Made by a program: the position numbers and the translations under genes. From Domibacillus enclensis (GTDB lineage: Bacteria > Bacillota > Bacilli > Bacillales > Domibacillaceae): a stretch of DNA of 64,000 nucleotides. This document shows, piece by piece, positions 55,752 to 64,000 of the stretch (position 1 is the stretch's first letter; every line of letters starts with the position of its first letter). The stretch covers positions 84,755 to 148,754 of the forward strand of contig NZ_FTLX01000008.1 of NCBI RefSeq assembly GCF_900156125.1, in the 5' to 3' direction. The notes beneath the pieces were generated by a model. It was not told the DNA's origin. It made no database searches and worked only from the letters and a program-made list of their open reading frames with translations.

Positions 55752-55778
55752 CCCGGCTGCAAGCAGTCGGGTTATTTC
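55747..55778. terminator. terminator after the small ORF and before prkA end
   Basis: AATAACCCG-CTGC stem paired with GCAG-CGGGTTATT (one mismatch), TTTCTTT tail; it also sits at the end of prkA on the minus strand. Confidence 0.85.
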
Positions 55779-55779
55779 T

Positions 55780-57663
55780 TTATCGATTTAACAGTCCCCC
55801 AACGTAGCGGAGCAGCTCATTAGCGGACACCGAATTATAGCCGCATTCGTCAATAAGCCGGGCGGTTACTTCGTTCATTTTTTTCAGCTGCTGCTCATCC
55901 GGCGTCACAGACGATGTGGTAATCTTCACGACGTCCTTCAAGTCGGAAAACAGCTTTTTTTGAATAGCTTCCCGCAGACGGTCGTGCTCCCGGTAGTCGA
56001 ATTTTTTCCCTTTTCGTGCGTACGCAGAAATACGGATCAGCATTTCTTCACGGAATGCTTTTTTTGCGTTTTCAGACACACCGATTTGTTCTTCAATCGA
56101 ACGCATTAAGCGCTCATCCGGATTCATTTCCTCGCCTGTCAGCGGATCATTCAGCTTTACTTTATTGCAGTACGCCTCAACGTTGTCTAAATAATTATCC
56201 ATGAGCGCGCGGGCTGATTCTTCATAGGAATAAACAAACGCCTTTTGTACTTCTTTTTTGGCGGTTTCGTCATATTGCTTGCGCGCTTCAGAAATAAACT
56301 GCAAATATTTCGTCCGCATCTCTTTTGAAATCGAAGCGTGTGAGTCCAGACCGTCTTTTAATGAGCGAAGGACATCAAGCGCGTTGATGGAATTGGTGCC
56401 TTTTTTAATAATTGCTGCAGAAATACGGTTCATGACATATCGCGGATCAATACCATCCATACCTTCATCCGGATGCTCCTTTTTTAATTCAACGGCATCA
56501 AGCCCTGTTAAGCCTTCGACAACTGCTCCGTCGTACAGCTTCATCTTTGACACAAGATCCACGTTGGCCCGGCTTGATTCCTTTAAACGCGTTAAAATCG
56601 TAAACATCGCAGCGGTGCGAAAGGTATGAGGGGCAAAGTGGATGGAGGCTGCTTCACTTTCATGAACCATTTTCTCGTAAATTTTTTCTTCTTCTGTCAC
56701 TTTTAAATTGTAAGGCACTGGCATCACAATCATCCGTGAATGAAGGGCTTCATTTTTCTTATCCGCGATAAAGGAACGGTACTCTGTTTCGTTCGTATGA
56801 GCGATTATCATTTCGTCAGCCGAAATAAGTGCAAACCGCCCTGCCTTGAAATTTCCTTCCTGCGTCAGCGATAAAAGATGCCATAAAAACTTTTCGTCGC
56901 ATTTCAGCATTTCCTGAAACTCCATCAAGCCACGGTTGGCGATATTCAGTTCCCCATCAAACCGGTAAGCGCGCGGATCGGATTCCGATCCGAATTCTGC
57001 AATCGTTGAGAAATCGATACTGCCTGTTAAATCCGCAATGTCCTGTGACTTCGGATCAGATGGACTGAACGTACCGATGCCCCGCCGGCGGTCTTCTGAG
57101 AAAAAGATGCGTTCGACCGGCACATCTTCAATTCGCCCGCCAAATTCATGTTCAATTCTGTATGCATTCAGCGGTGAAAGCGATCCTTCAATCCGAATGC
57201 CGTATTCCTCAAAAAAATCTTCCCGCAGTTCTCGTGGAATTAAGTGAAGCGGGTCTTCCGCCATCTGGCAGTTTTTGATCGCGTAAACAGCCCCGGCATC
57301 TGTCCGTGTATATTGTTCAAGTCCACGCTTTAGCATGGATACGATCGTTGACTTCCCGCCGCCGACTGGTCCCATAAGCAATAAGATGCGCTTTCTTACG
57401 TCTAGCTTTTTGGCCGCTGGATGAAAGTATTCTTCCACAAGTCGTTTGATCGGTTCTTCAAGACCAAATAGCTCCCGGCTAAAGAAATCGTAATGGCCAT
57501 CCGTTATGCCATGGGAACGAATCATATCATAAATACGTGCATGAGCTGGCATCGCAATATGCGGTTGTTCTTTTAAAAGCATCAAATACTCCCTGAAGGT
57601 TCCTTCCCAGCGCAATTTTTCTTCTTCAGCACGGCATGTTTGAATTTTATCGAGTATCGTCAT
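55780..57663 (-). CDS. prkA: serine protein kinase PrkA
   Basis: A 627-residue AAA+-type kinase (B. subtilis 631). Walker A LLMGPVGGGKSTIV near residue 95, AAA sensor region IADLTGSIDFSTIAEFGSES near 210, and a C-terminal PrkA kinase-like domain (about 380-627). It is needed for sporulation in Bacillus and may act as a protease-like AAA enzyme. Its neighbour yhbH supports the name. Confidence 0.95.
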   Translation of the reverse strand: MTILDKIQTCRAEEEKLRWEGTFREYLMLLKEQPHIAMPAHARIYDMIRSHGITDGHYDFFSRELFGLEEPIKRLVEEYFHPAAKKLDVRKRILLLMGPVGGGKSTIVSMLKRGLEQYTRTDAGAVYAIKNCQMAEDPLHLIPRELREDFFEEYGIRIEGSLSPLNAYRIEHEFGGRIEDVPVERIFFSEDRRRGIGTFSPSDPKSQDIADLTGSIDFSTIAEFGSESDPRAYRFDGELNIANRGLMEFQEMLKCDEKFLWHLLSLTQEGNFKAGRFALISADEMIIAHTNETEYRSFIADKKNEALHSRMIVMPVPYNLKVTEEEKIYEKMVHESEAASIHFAPHTFRTAAMFTILTRLKESSRANVDLVSKMKLYDGAVVEGLTGLDAVELKKEHPDEGMDGIDPRYVMNRISAAIIKKGTNSINALDVLRSLKDGLDSHASISKEMRTKYLQFISEARKQYDETAKKEVQKAFVYSYEESARALMDNYLDNVEAYCNKVKLNDPLTGEEMNPDERLMRSIEEQIGVSENAKKAFREEMLIRISAYARKGKKFDYREHDRLREAIQKKLFSDLKDVVKITTSSVTPDEQQLKKMNEVTARLIDECGYNSVSANELLRYVGGLLNR

Positions 57664-57748
57664 AAATGGCTCCCTCCGCTCCGCACTCTAATGGGCGTAT
57701 TTATCGGATTTTATGCGTGGACAGACACATTTATGAGCAAAAGAAGCG

Positions 57749-57777
57749 TTCACATTAGGAGTTGTTTCCGTTATAAT
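57749..57777 (+). promoter_or_regulatory. promoter of the 29-residue ORF
   Basis: TTCACA (57749-57754) and TATAAT (57772-57777), 17 bases apart, upstream of the small ORF at 57822. Confidence 0.6.
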
Positions 57778-57821
57778 AAGTGGAGATTGAATCGTTTACG
57801 CTGAGGAAAGGGGTTTATCAC

Positions 57822-57911
57822 ATGAGACTATTAGGCATTCTTGCCGTTTGTGTTGCTTTTTTAGCTGCGATTTTCACAGCAGGCTATGATGACAAGCCAG
57901 GCGCAAAATAA
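57822..57911 (+). CDS. 29-residue membrane peptide
   Basis: A tiny ORF with one hydrophobic helix (RLLGILAVCVAFLAAIFTAG) and a polar C-terminal tail (YDDKPGAK). GAGGAAAGG lies about 9 bases before the ATG, a promoter is upstream and a strong terminator follows. It has no recognised family. The complete transcription unit argues for a real gene. Confidence 0.6.
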   Translation: MRLLGILAVCVAFLAAIFTAGYDDKPGAK

Positions 57912-57920
57912 GCAAAAAGC

Positions 57921-57957
57921 AAAAAACTGGACCGTTTTAAAACGGTCCAGTTTTTTT
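57921..57957. terminator. bidirectional terminator between the small peptide gene and trmL
   Basis: AAAAAACTGGACCGTTTT and its exact complement form an 18-bp palindrome with T-runs on both sides. Confidence 0.9.
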
Positions 57958-58426
57958 AATGAAGTCCCGGGAATCCCTGCTGGCGAAGTGCCTCGTAAAC
58001 GAGAATCGCGGCTGTATTGGATAAATTCAACGACCGGACGTGATCATTCATTGGAATGCGAAGGCACCGGTCTATATTAGACTGAATCAAGTCTTTTGGC
58101 AGACCCGTCGTTTCTTTTCCGAACAGAAAATAATGATCCTGCTCTAGGTCACTGTAGTCAAATTTGGCATGATCCTGCGTGCCGAACTTTGATAAATAAT
58201 ACATATTGCCTTTATTTTTCTCAAAAAAATCATCCAGGGAGTCGTAATAGTGAATGTCAACGAATTCCCAATAATCCAGTCCTGCTCTCTTCAGCATTTT
58301 GTCATCTGTTGAAAAGCCAAGCGGCCGGATTAAATGAAGCGGGACGCCCGTCGCCGCGCACGTACGCGCGATATTTCCCGTATTGGCCGGAATTTCCGGC
58401 TGGTATAACACCACATGAACAGCCAC
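57956..58426 (-). CDS. trmL: tRNA (cytidine/uridine-2'-O-)-methyltransferase TrmL
   Basis: A 156-residue SPOUT enzyme. VVLYQPEIPANTGNIARTCA at the start, FGKETTGLPKDL near 103 and IPMNDHVRSLNLSNTAAILV near 126 make the knotted SAM site. It methylates the wobble nucleotide of a tRNA-Leu isoacceptor pair. It is followed upstream by queG in the same direction, with a gap of 28 bases. Confidence 0.95.
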   Translation of the reverse strand: MAVHVVLYQPEIPANTGNIARTCAATGVPLHLIRPLGFSTDDKMLKRAGLDYWEFVDIHYYDSLDDFFEKNKGNMYYLSKFGTQDHAKFDYSDLEQDHYFLFGKETTGLPKDLIQSNIDRCLRIPMNDHVRSLNLSNTAAILVYEALRQQGFPGLH

Positions 58427-58454
58427 AAACCTTCATCTCCTTTTCAAAACTTCA

Positions 58455-59591
58455 TTATAGCACGGATTGGAGCGATTGAATGGCTTTTTTCACTTCATCT
58501 AAAACGGCTTCTTCTTTCTCCTCCTGCTTCGCCTTTTGAAGAAGCTCTTTCGCGCTGGCGCCGCCGATTTGTCCGATCGCATAAGCAGCCGTTCCTCTTA
58601 TCACCGGACGCGGATCACCGTGCAGCACCTCTGCGAGAATAGGAAGGGATGATTCTTCTTTAAAGTGGGCAAGCGCGATGAGTGCATTTCGCTGAATCGG
58701 TTTTTTCCCTCTCCATGAGCCGGACATCCGGCCGAATCGTTCCTTAAACTCCTTATTGCTCATCGATAAAAGCGGCTCAAGCAGCGGCTTTACCTGCTCA
58801 TTGTCTGGTTTCATTTCTTCGTGGCGCAGCGTATGTTTTCCTTTGTTTTCCGGACAAACCGTCTGGCACGTGTCACAGCCATACAGCCGGTTGCCGAGAT
58901 GCTTCCGAAACGCCTCCGGCAAAAAATCCTTCGTCTGTGTTAAATAAGCGATACAGCGCTGCGAATTCAGCTGCCCCCCCTGCACAAGGGCGTTGGTTGG
59001 ACAGGCATCAATGCATTTTGTACACTTGCCGCACTGGCTTTCCATCGGTGTATCCGGTTCAAATGGAACGTTCGTCAGCATTTCACCCAGATACACGTAA
59101 GAGCCGAATTCCGGTGTAATAATTGCACAGTTTTTTGCACTCCAGCCAATACCCGCCCGCTCCGCAACAGCCCGGTCTGACAGCTCTCCTGTGTCCACCA
59201 TTGATTTAAATTGAACATCTGGGAGCTTTTCCTGCAAAAACTGCTCAAGAAGATGAAGCTTTTTGCGCAGCACCGTATGATAATCCTCTCCCCATGACGC
59301 CCGGCAAAAAAGACCTCGTCGCTCTCCTTTTTTCCCCTTTGGTGCATCTTCAAGCTTCGATGGATACGCAAGCGCAATGGCAATAATCGACCGGGGCTGA
59401 TCAAGCAGCAATGCCGGATCTGTCCTTTTTTCAATATCCTTTTCTTCAAAGCCGGATGCGTAGCCAAGCTCCTGCTGCAGCTGCAATTTCTGCTTTAATT
59501 CAAGAAAGGGATCGGCCGCAGCGAACCCAATCTTATCAATATTAATCTGCTTGCTGTAGTCAATCAGCTCCTGCTTTAACTGCCGGTACAT
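58455..59591 (-). CDS. queG: epoxyqueuosine reductase QueG
   Basis: A 378-residue cobalamin-dependent enzyme, the last step of queuosine synthesis in tRNA. CGKCTKCIDACPTNAL (about 185) and CDTCQTVCPEN (about 240) each bind a 4Fe-4S cluster. A C-terminal HEAT-like repeat region (about 290-375) is typical of the Bacillus form. The start is placed at 59591, 6 bases after GGAGG. It precedes trmL on the same strand, both tRNA modification genes. Confidence 0.94.
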   Translation of the reverse strand: MYRQLKQELIDYSKQINIDKIGFAAADPFLELKQKLQLQQELGYASGFEEKDIEKRTDPALLLDQPRSIIAIALAYPSKLEDAPKGKKGERRGLFCRASWGEDYHTVLRKKLHLLEQFLQEKLPDVQFKSMVDTGELSDRAVAERAGIGWSAKNCAIITPEFGSYVYLGEMLTNVPFEPDTPMESQCGKCTKCIDACPTNALVQGGQLNSQRCIAYLTQTKDFLPEAFRKHLGNRLYGCDTCQTVCPENKGKHTLRHEEMKPDNEQVKPLLEPLLSMSNKEFKERFGRMSGSWRGKKPIQRNALIALAHFKEESSLPILAEVLHGDPRPVIRGTAAYAIGQIGGASAKELLQKAKQEEKEEAVLDEVKKAIQSLQSVL

Positions 59592-59611
59592 ACCCATCCT
59601 CCGTTCCATAG

Positions 59612-59643
59612 AAAACAGGCAAACGGAAAAGCCCGTCTGCCTG
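59612..59643. terminator. terminator between queG and thiC
   Basis: CAGGCAAACGG/CCGTCTGCCTG stem with one mismatch. The T-run is stronger on the plus strand, but on the minus strand it still ends thiC. Confidence 0.6.
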
Positions 59644-59689
59644 CTGATTTTTTTTATTATTTCATAAAAGCGGAAGAAAGTCGAGCCGG

Positions 59690-61435
<1,746 letters not shown>

Positions 61436-61477
61436 CTAAGCACCTGCCTGAACCGATCTGGACACTAACACTCACGA

Positions 61478-61518
61478 AAAAAATAAAACGGGTTCTTTTA
61501 AATAAATAAAAGAACCCG
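61478..61518 (-). terminator. TPP-controlled terminator upstream of thiC
   Basis: CGGGTTCTTTTA/TAAAAGAACCCG 12-bp stem (61489-61500, 61507-61518) with TTTTATTTTTTT on the minus strand, between the riboswitch and the gene. Confidence 0.9.
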
Positions 61519-61550
61519 TGAAATAGTGTGATGAACGGCATAAAGCCGTG

Positions 61551-61650
61551 CCCCTACTTCCCTACGCTGGTACTGGCCAGATCAGGTTCGAAGGGTTAAA
61601 GAGCCTTAACGGCGCGCTCTTCTCTCAGTCCGGCTAACGGACACCCCCAG
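61551..61650 (-). promoter_or_regulatory. TPP riboswitch (THI box)
   Basis: On the minus strand GGGGGTG, then ACTGAGAGAAG, ACCCTTCGAACCTGATCTGG and ACCAGCGTAGGGAAG, in the standard TPP aptamer order. It represses thiC when thiamine diphosphate is plentiful, through the terminator at 61478-61518. Confidence 0.95.
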
Positions 61651-61720
61651 CAGATATAAATTATGAAGCTGTATACAAACTTTACCATAGTCAAAATAAT
61701 CTGTAAAGGGGAAATTTCCG

Positions 61721-62437
61721 TTATAAAGAAGCGTTTTGAACGACCTCGATTATATGTAAGTTCGGATAGTCTGCTGCCTTGAACTGAGAAACCACTTTCT
61801 CTACGTCTGTTTCCACCCGCACAATCGATGTTTGAACACGACCTTCTACTATTTCAACAATCCCGTAAGAAGCCTTTCTGAGCCCATCGAAGGGCAGCCC
61901 CACACTGCCAATATTCATGATGACTTTTCCTTTTATGTATCGAATATAGGGCTTATGAATGTGTGCGTAAATTAGAATATCAGCGTTTTGATGACTTATT
62001 AGCTTTTCTACCAGACCTTCATCCGGTTCACCAGGAAGAACAACATCAAATAAACTCACAGGCGTTGCATGAAAAGCATGAATCGTTATTCCCTTTTCCG
62101 TTATCGTTAGTTGCTCAGGCAGCGATTGCAAGTATGCCATATCCTCTGCATCCAGCTGTGCAGCTGTCCAATCACGCTCGAGATTCATCAGTTCCAGTGC
62201 TTTGTCTGGGACCTCTCCTTTGCGTACACCACGAACAACCCATTCATCTGCGTTCCCTTTGATCACTTTCGTTTGCAAAGACTGAACAAGCTGAAGACTC
62301 CGCTTCGGTTCCGGACCACGGTAACAAATATCACCTAACACATAAACTGCTTCAATGCTCTTTTCTTTTATGTCCTTCAGTACCGCATCCAATGCGACGG
62401 CATTTCCATGTATATCTGAAATAAAAGCTATTTTCAC
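61721..62437 (-). CDS. calcineurin-like phosphoesterase
   Basis: A 238-residue metallophosphoesterase. Metal motifs SDIHGNAVALDAV near 8, VLGDICYRGPEPKRS near 35, KGNADEWV near 60, FHATP near 120 and YAHIHKPYIRYIKGKVIMNI near 155. The start is a GTG at 62437, 7 bases after GGAGG; the ATG at 62443 abuts that site. Family members act on cyclic or dinucleotides or phosphoproteins, but the substrate is unknown. Confidence 0.82.
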   Translation of the reverse strand: MKIAFISDIHGNAVALDAVLKDIKEKSIEAVYVLGDICYRGPEPKRSLQLVQSLQTKVIKGNADEWVVRGVRKGEVPDKALELMNLERDWTAAQLDAEDMAYLQSLPEQLTITEKGITIHAFHATPVSLFDVVLPGEPDEGLVEKLISHQNADILIYAHIHKPYIRYIKGKVIMNIGSVGLPFDGLRKASYGIVEIVEGRVQTSIVRVETDVEKVVSQFKAADYPNLHIIEVVQNASL

Positions 62438-62483
62438 GTTCATCCCTCCTTTTTTTATGGTAACACGATTCAGCCATTACAAC

Positions 62484-62516
62484 AAAAAAGCTCCCACAAA
62501 ATGTGAGAGCTTTTTT
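62484..62516 (-). terminator. terminator of the rRNA-tRNA operon
   Basis: Minus-strand AAAAAAGCTCTCACA paired with TGTGGGAGCTTTTTT (one G-T), T-run at the 3' side, 24 bases beyond the last tRNA. Confidence 0.9.
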
Positions 62517-62539
62517 CAGGATCGTCCTGTATCTTATGA

Positions 62540-62623
62540 TACCGGCGGCCGGGGTCGAACCGGCACTCCCGTGAAGGAACTGGATTTTGAGTCCAGCGCG
62601 TCTGCCAATTCCGCCACGCCGGC
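62540..62623 (-). tRNA. tRNA-Leu (anticodon CAA)
   Basis: 84-base tRNA with a long variable arm. Anticodon stem CTGGA/TCCAG encloses loop CTCAAAA. CCA is not encoded. Last gene of the tRNA array. Confidence 0.95.
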
Positions 62624-62635
62624 AAAAAATAAAAA

Positions 62636-62709
62636 TGGAGGCGGCAACCGGAATCGAACCGGTGGTAAAGGTTTTGCAGACCTTGGCCTTACCGCTTGGC
62701 TATGCCGCC
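62636..62709 (-). tRNA. tRNA-Cys (anticodon GCA)
   Basis: 74 bases including encoded CCA. Loop CTGCAAA; acceptor GGCGGCA/TGCCGCC; discriminator U. Confidence 0.95.
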
Positions 62710-62721
62710 TCAATACAATTA

Positions 62722-62796
62722 TGGAGCGGAAGACGGGATTCGAACCCGCGACCCCCACCTTGGCAAGGTGATGTTCTACCACTGAACTACTTCCGC
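62722..62796 (-). tRNA. tRNA-Gly (anticodon GCC)
   Basis: 75 bases with CCA. Loop TTGCCAA between TCACC and GGTGG. Confidence 0.95.
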
Positions 62797-62804
62797 AAAA
62801 TGAA

Positions 62805-62879
62805 TGGCTGGGCTAGAAGGATTCGAACCTTCGCGTGACGGAGTCAAAGTCCGTTGCCTTACCGCTTGGCTATAGCCCA
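62805..62879 (-). tRNA. tRNA-Gln (anticodon TTG)
   Basis: 75 bases with CCA. Loop CTTTGAC between ACGGA and TCCGT. Confidence 0.95.
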
Positions 62880-62896
62880 ATGATGTAAAGTAAAGA

Positions 62897-62973
62897 TGGG
62901 GCGATCGAGGGGAATCGAACCCCCGAGTGTCGGAGCCACAATCCGATGCGTTAACCACTTCGCCACGACCGCC
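62897..62973 (-). tRNA. tRNA-His (anticodon GTG)
   Basis: About 77 bases with CCA, C73 discriminator and a likely encoded G-1. Loop TTGTGGC between TCGGA and TCCGA. Confidence 0.95.
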
Positions 62974-62990
62974 ATCATATTTAATTCGAT

Positions 62991-63064
62991 TGGCAGGGGC
63001 AGTAGGAATCGAACCCACACCGGAGGTTTTGGAGACCTCTGTTCTACCGTTAAACTATGCCCCT
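62991..63064 (-). tRNA. tRNA-Trp (anticodon CCA)
   Basis: 74 bases with encoded 3' CCA. Loop CTCCAAA in the anticodon arm. Confidence 0.95.
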
Positions 63065-63069
63065 ATAAA

Positions 63070-63153
63070 TGGTGGAGGGGGGCAGATTCGAACTGCCGAA
63101 CCCGAAGGAGCGGATTTACAGTCCGCCGCGTTTAGCCACTTCGCTACCCCTCC
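63070..63153 (-). tRNA. tRNA-Tyr (anticodon GTA)
   Basis: 84 bases with CCA and long variable arm. Loop CTGTAAA between GCGGA and TCCGC. Confidence 0.95.
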
Positions 63154-63178
63154 ACGCTTTAACTATATAAAAAATAAA

Positions 63179-63254
<76 letters not shown>

Positions 63255-63258
63255 AACA

Positions 63259-63334
63259 TGGTGGCTCAGGACGGAATCGAACCGCCGACACAAGGATTTT
63301 CAGTCCTTTGCTCTACCGACTGAGCTACTGAGCC
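63259..63334 (-). tRNA. tRNA-Phe (anticodon GAA)
   Basis: 76 bases with CCA. Loop CTGAAAA between AAGGA and TCCTT; acceptor GGCTCAG/CTGAGCC. Confidence 0.95.
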
Positions 63335-63354
63335 ACTGGTATTAATATGTATAA

Positions 63355-63431
63355 TGGCGGTCCGGACGGGACTCGAACCCGCGACCTCCTGCGTGACAGG
63401 CAGGCATTCTAACCAACTGAACTACCGGACC
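63355..63431 (-). tRNA. tRNA-Asp (anticodon GTC)
   Basis: 77 bases with CCA. Loop CTGTCAC between CCTGC and GCAGG. Confidence 0.95.
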
Positions 63432-63436
63432 AACGA

Positions 63437-63510
<74 letters not shown>

Positions 63511-63520
63511 ATAATAATAA

Positions 63521-63596
63521 TGGTGGAGGATGACGGGATCGAACCGCCGACCCTCTGCTTGTAAGGCAGATGCTCTCCCAGCTGAGCTAATCCTCC
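63521..63596 (-). tRNA. tRNA-Val (anticodon TAC)
   Basis: 76 bases with CCA. Loop CTTACAA between TCTGC and GCAGA. Confidence 0.95.
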
Positions 63597-63600
63597 ATAT

Positions 63601-63675
63601 TGGTGACCCCTACGGGATTCGAACCCGTGTTACCGCCGTGAAAGGGCGGTGTCTTAACCGCTTGACCAAGGGGCC
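63601..63675 (-). tRNA. tRNA-Glu (anticodon TTC)
   Basis: 75 bases with CCA. Loop CTTTCAC between CCGCC and GGCGG. Confidence 0.95.
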
Positions 63676-63709
63676 TAGAAAATCGTCTATCTATATAACC
63701 GAGAGTATA

Positions 63710-63801
63710 TGGCGGAGAGCAAGGGATTCGAACCCTTGAGACAGCGGTAACCGTCTACACGATTTCCAATCGTGCTCCTTCGACCTCTCGGACAGCTCTC
63801 C
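63710..63801 (-). tRNA. tRNA-Ser (anticodon GGA)
   Basis: 92 bases with CCA and a long variable arm. Loop TTGGAAA between CACGA and TCGTG. Confidence 0.95.
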
Positions 63802-63807
63802 AATGAA

Positions 63808-63882
63808 TGGCTCCGCAGGCAAGACTCGAACTTGCGACCGATCGGTTAACAGCCGATTGCTCTACCACTGAGCTACTGCGGA
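63808..63882 (-). tRNA. tRNA-Asn (anticodon GTT)
   Basis: 75 bases with CCA. Loop CTGTTAA between TCGG and CCGA. First tRNA after the 5S rRNA. Confidence 0.95.
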
Positions 63883-63904
63883 ATAAATCCTATAAATGCT
63901 GATC

Positions 63905-64000
63905 TGCCAGGCGGCGTCCTGCTCTCACAGGGGGAGACCCCCAACTACCATCGGCGCTGAAGAGCTTAACTGCCGTGTTCGGGATGGGAACGGGTGTGAC
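63905..64000 (-). rRNA. 5S ribosomal RNA, 3' part (partial)
   Basis: On the minus strand GTCACACCCGTTCCCATCCC, GAACACGGCAGTTAAGCTCT and CGCCGATGGTAGT are unmistakable 5S rRNA, ending GGACGCCGCCTGGCAG. The 5' part lies beyond the right edge of the window, so this is the distal end of an rRNA operon. Confidence 0.97.

Overview
This window looks like the chromosome of a Bacillaceae bacterium, close to Bacillus but not identifiable to species from this sequence alone. The basis is AGGAGG-type ribosome sites, dense intrinsic terminators, sporulation genes (hpr/scoC, SpoVR, YhbH, PrkA, an alpha/beta small acid-soluble spore protein), T-box and TPP leaders, and a tRNA array in the Bacillus subtilis trnD order. 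No prophage, transposase, CRISPR array or obvious foreign island is visible.

Layout. 0-9.9 kb: an IDEAL-domain protein, fatty acyl-CoA ligase lcfB behind a FadR-like box, yhfI and yhfH; then a four-gene operon on the minus strand (beta-propeller lipoprotein, response regulator, histidine kinase, YtkA-domain lipoprotein with a Met/His tail); then yhgE with its TetR regulator yhgD and two matching 23-bp operator-like sites. 9.9-12.7 kb: heme genes hemE and hemH, and divergent hmoB; the hemY expected after hemH is absent. 12.7-13.4 kb: a gene-free stretch of structured repeats. 13.4-22.5 kb: ecsAB, hit, yhaH, hpr, prsA, yhaM, yhzD, an enoyl-CoA hydratase, a DUF445 protein and a CstR-like regulator. 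22.5-27.5 kb: a spore protein gene behind a SigG-like promoter and a foldable leader, fumC, a two-gene OpuC/EgtUV-type ABC importer and a 22-residue membrane peptide gene.

27.5-36.2 kb: branched-chain amino acid genes ilvD, T-box, ilvB, ilvN, ilvC, leuB, leuC, leuD, all on the minus strand; leuA is missing from its usual place. 36.4-45.1 kb: a class A penicillin-binding protein, a photolyase, tatA, a dicarboxylate/glutamate symporter, an ArsC-like protein without its catalytic residues, ecsC apart from ecsAB, a TrkA-C membrane protein and spoVR. 45.1-54.3 kb: a second copy of the structured repeat, pgcA, a DsbB-like/thioredoxin-like pair, yhcU/yhcT, a DUF47-Pit phosphate uptake pair, a nitroreductase, a purine permease and a WrbA flavoprotein. 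54.3-62.5 kb: yhbH, prkA, small ORFs, trmL-queG, thiC with TPP riboswitch and a phosphoesterase. 62.5-64 kb: fifteen tRNA genes after a 5S rRNA that runs off the right edge, the distal end of an rRNA operon on the minus strand.

Most genes are ordinary housekeeping genes. The less explained material is (1) a dispersed family made of a structured GC-rich core and a recurring terminator cassette, (2) the propeller/two-component/YtkA operon with its own direct-repeat promoter, (3) the dead ArsC-like protein, (4) the structured leader of the spore protein gene and (5) two tiny membrane-peptide genes. Start codons were re-chosen by ribosome-site spacing where noted.
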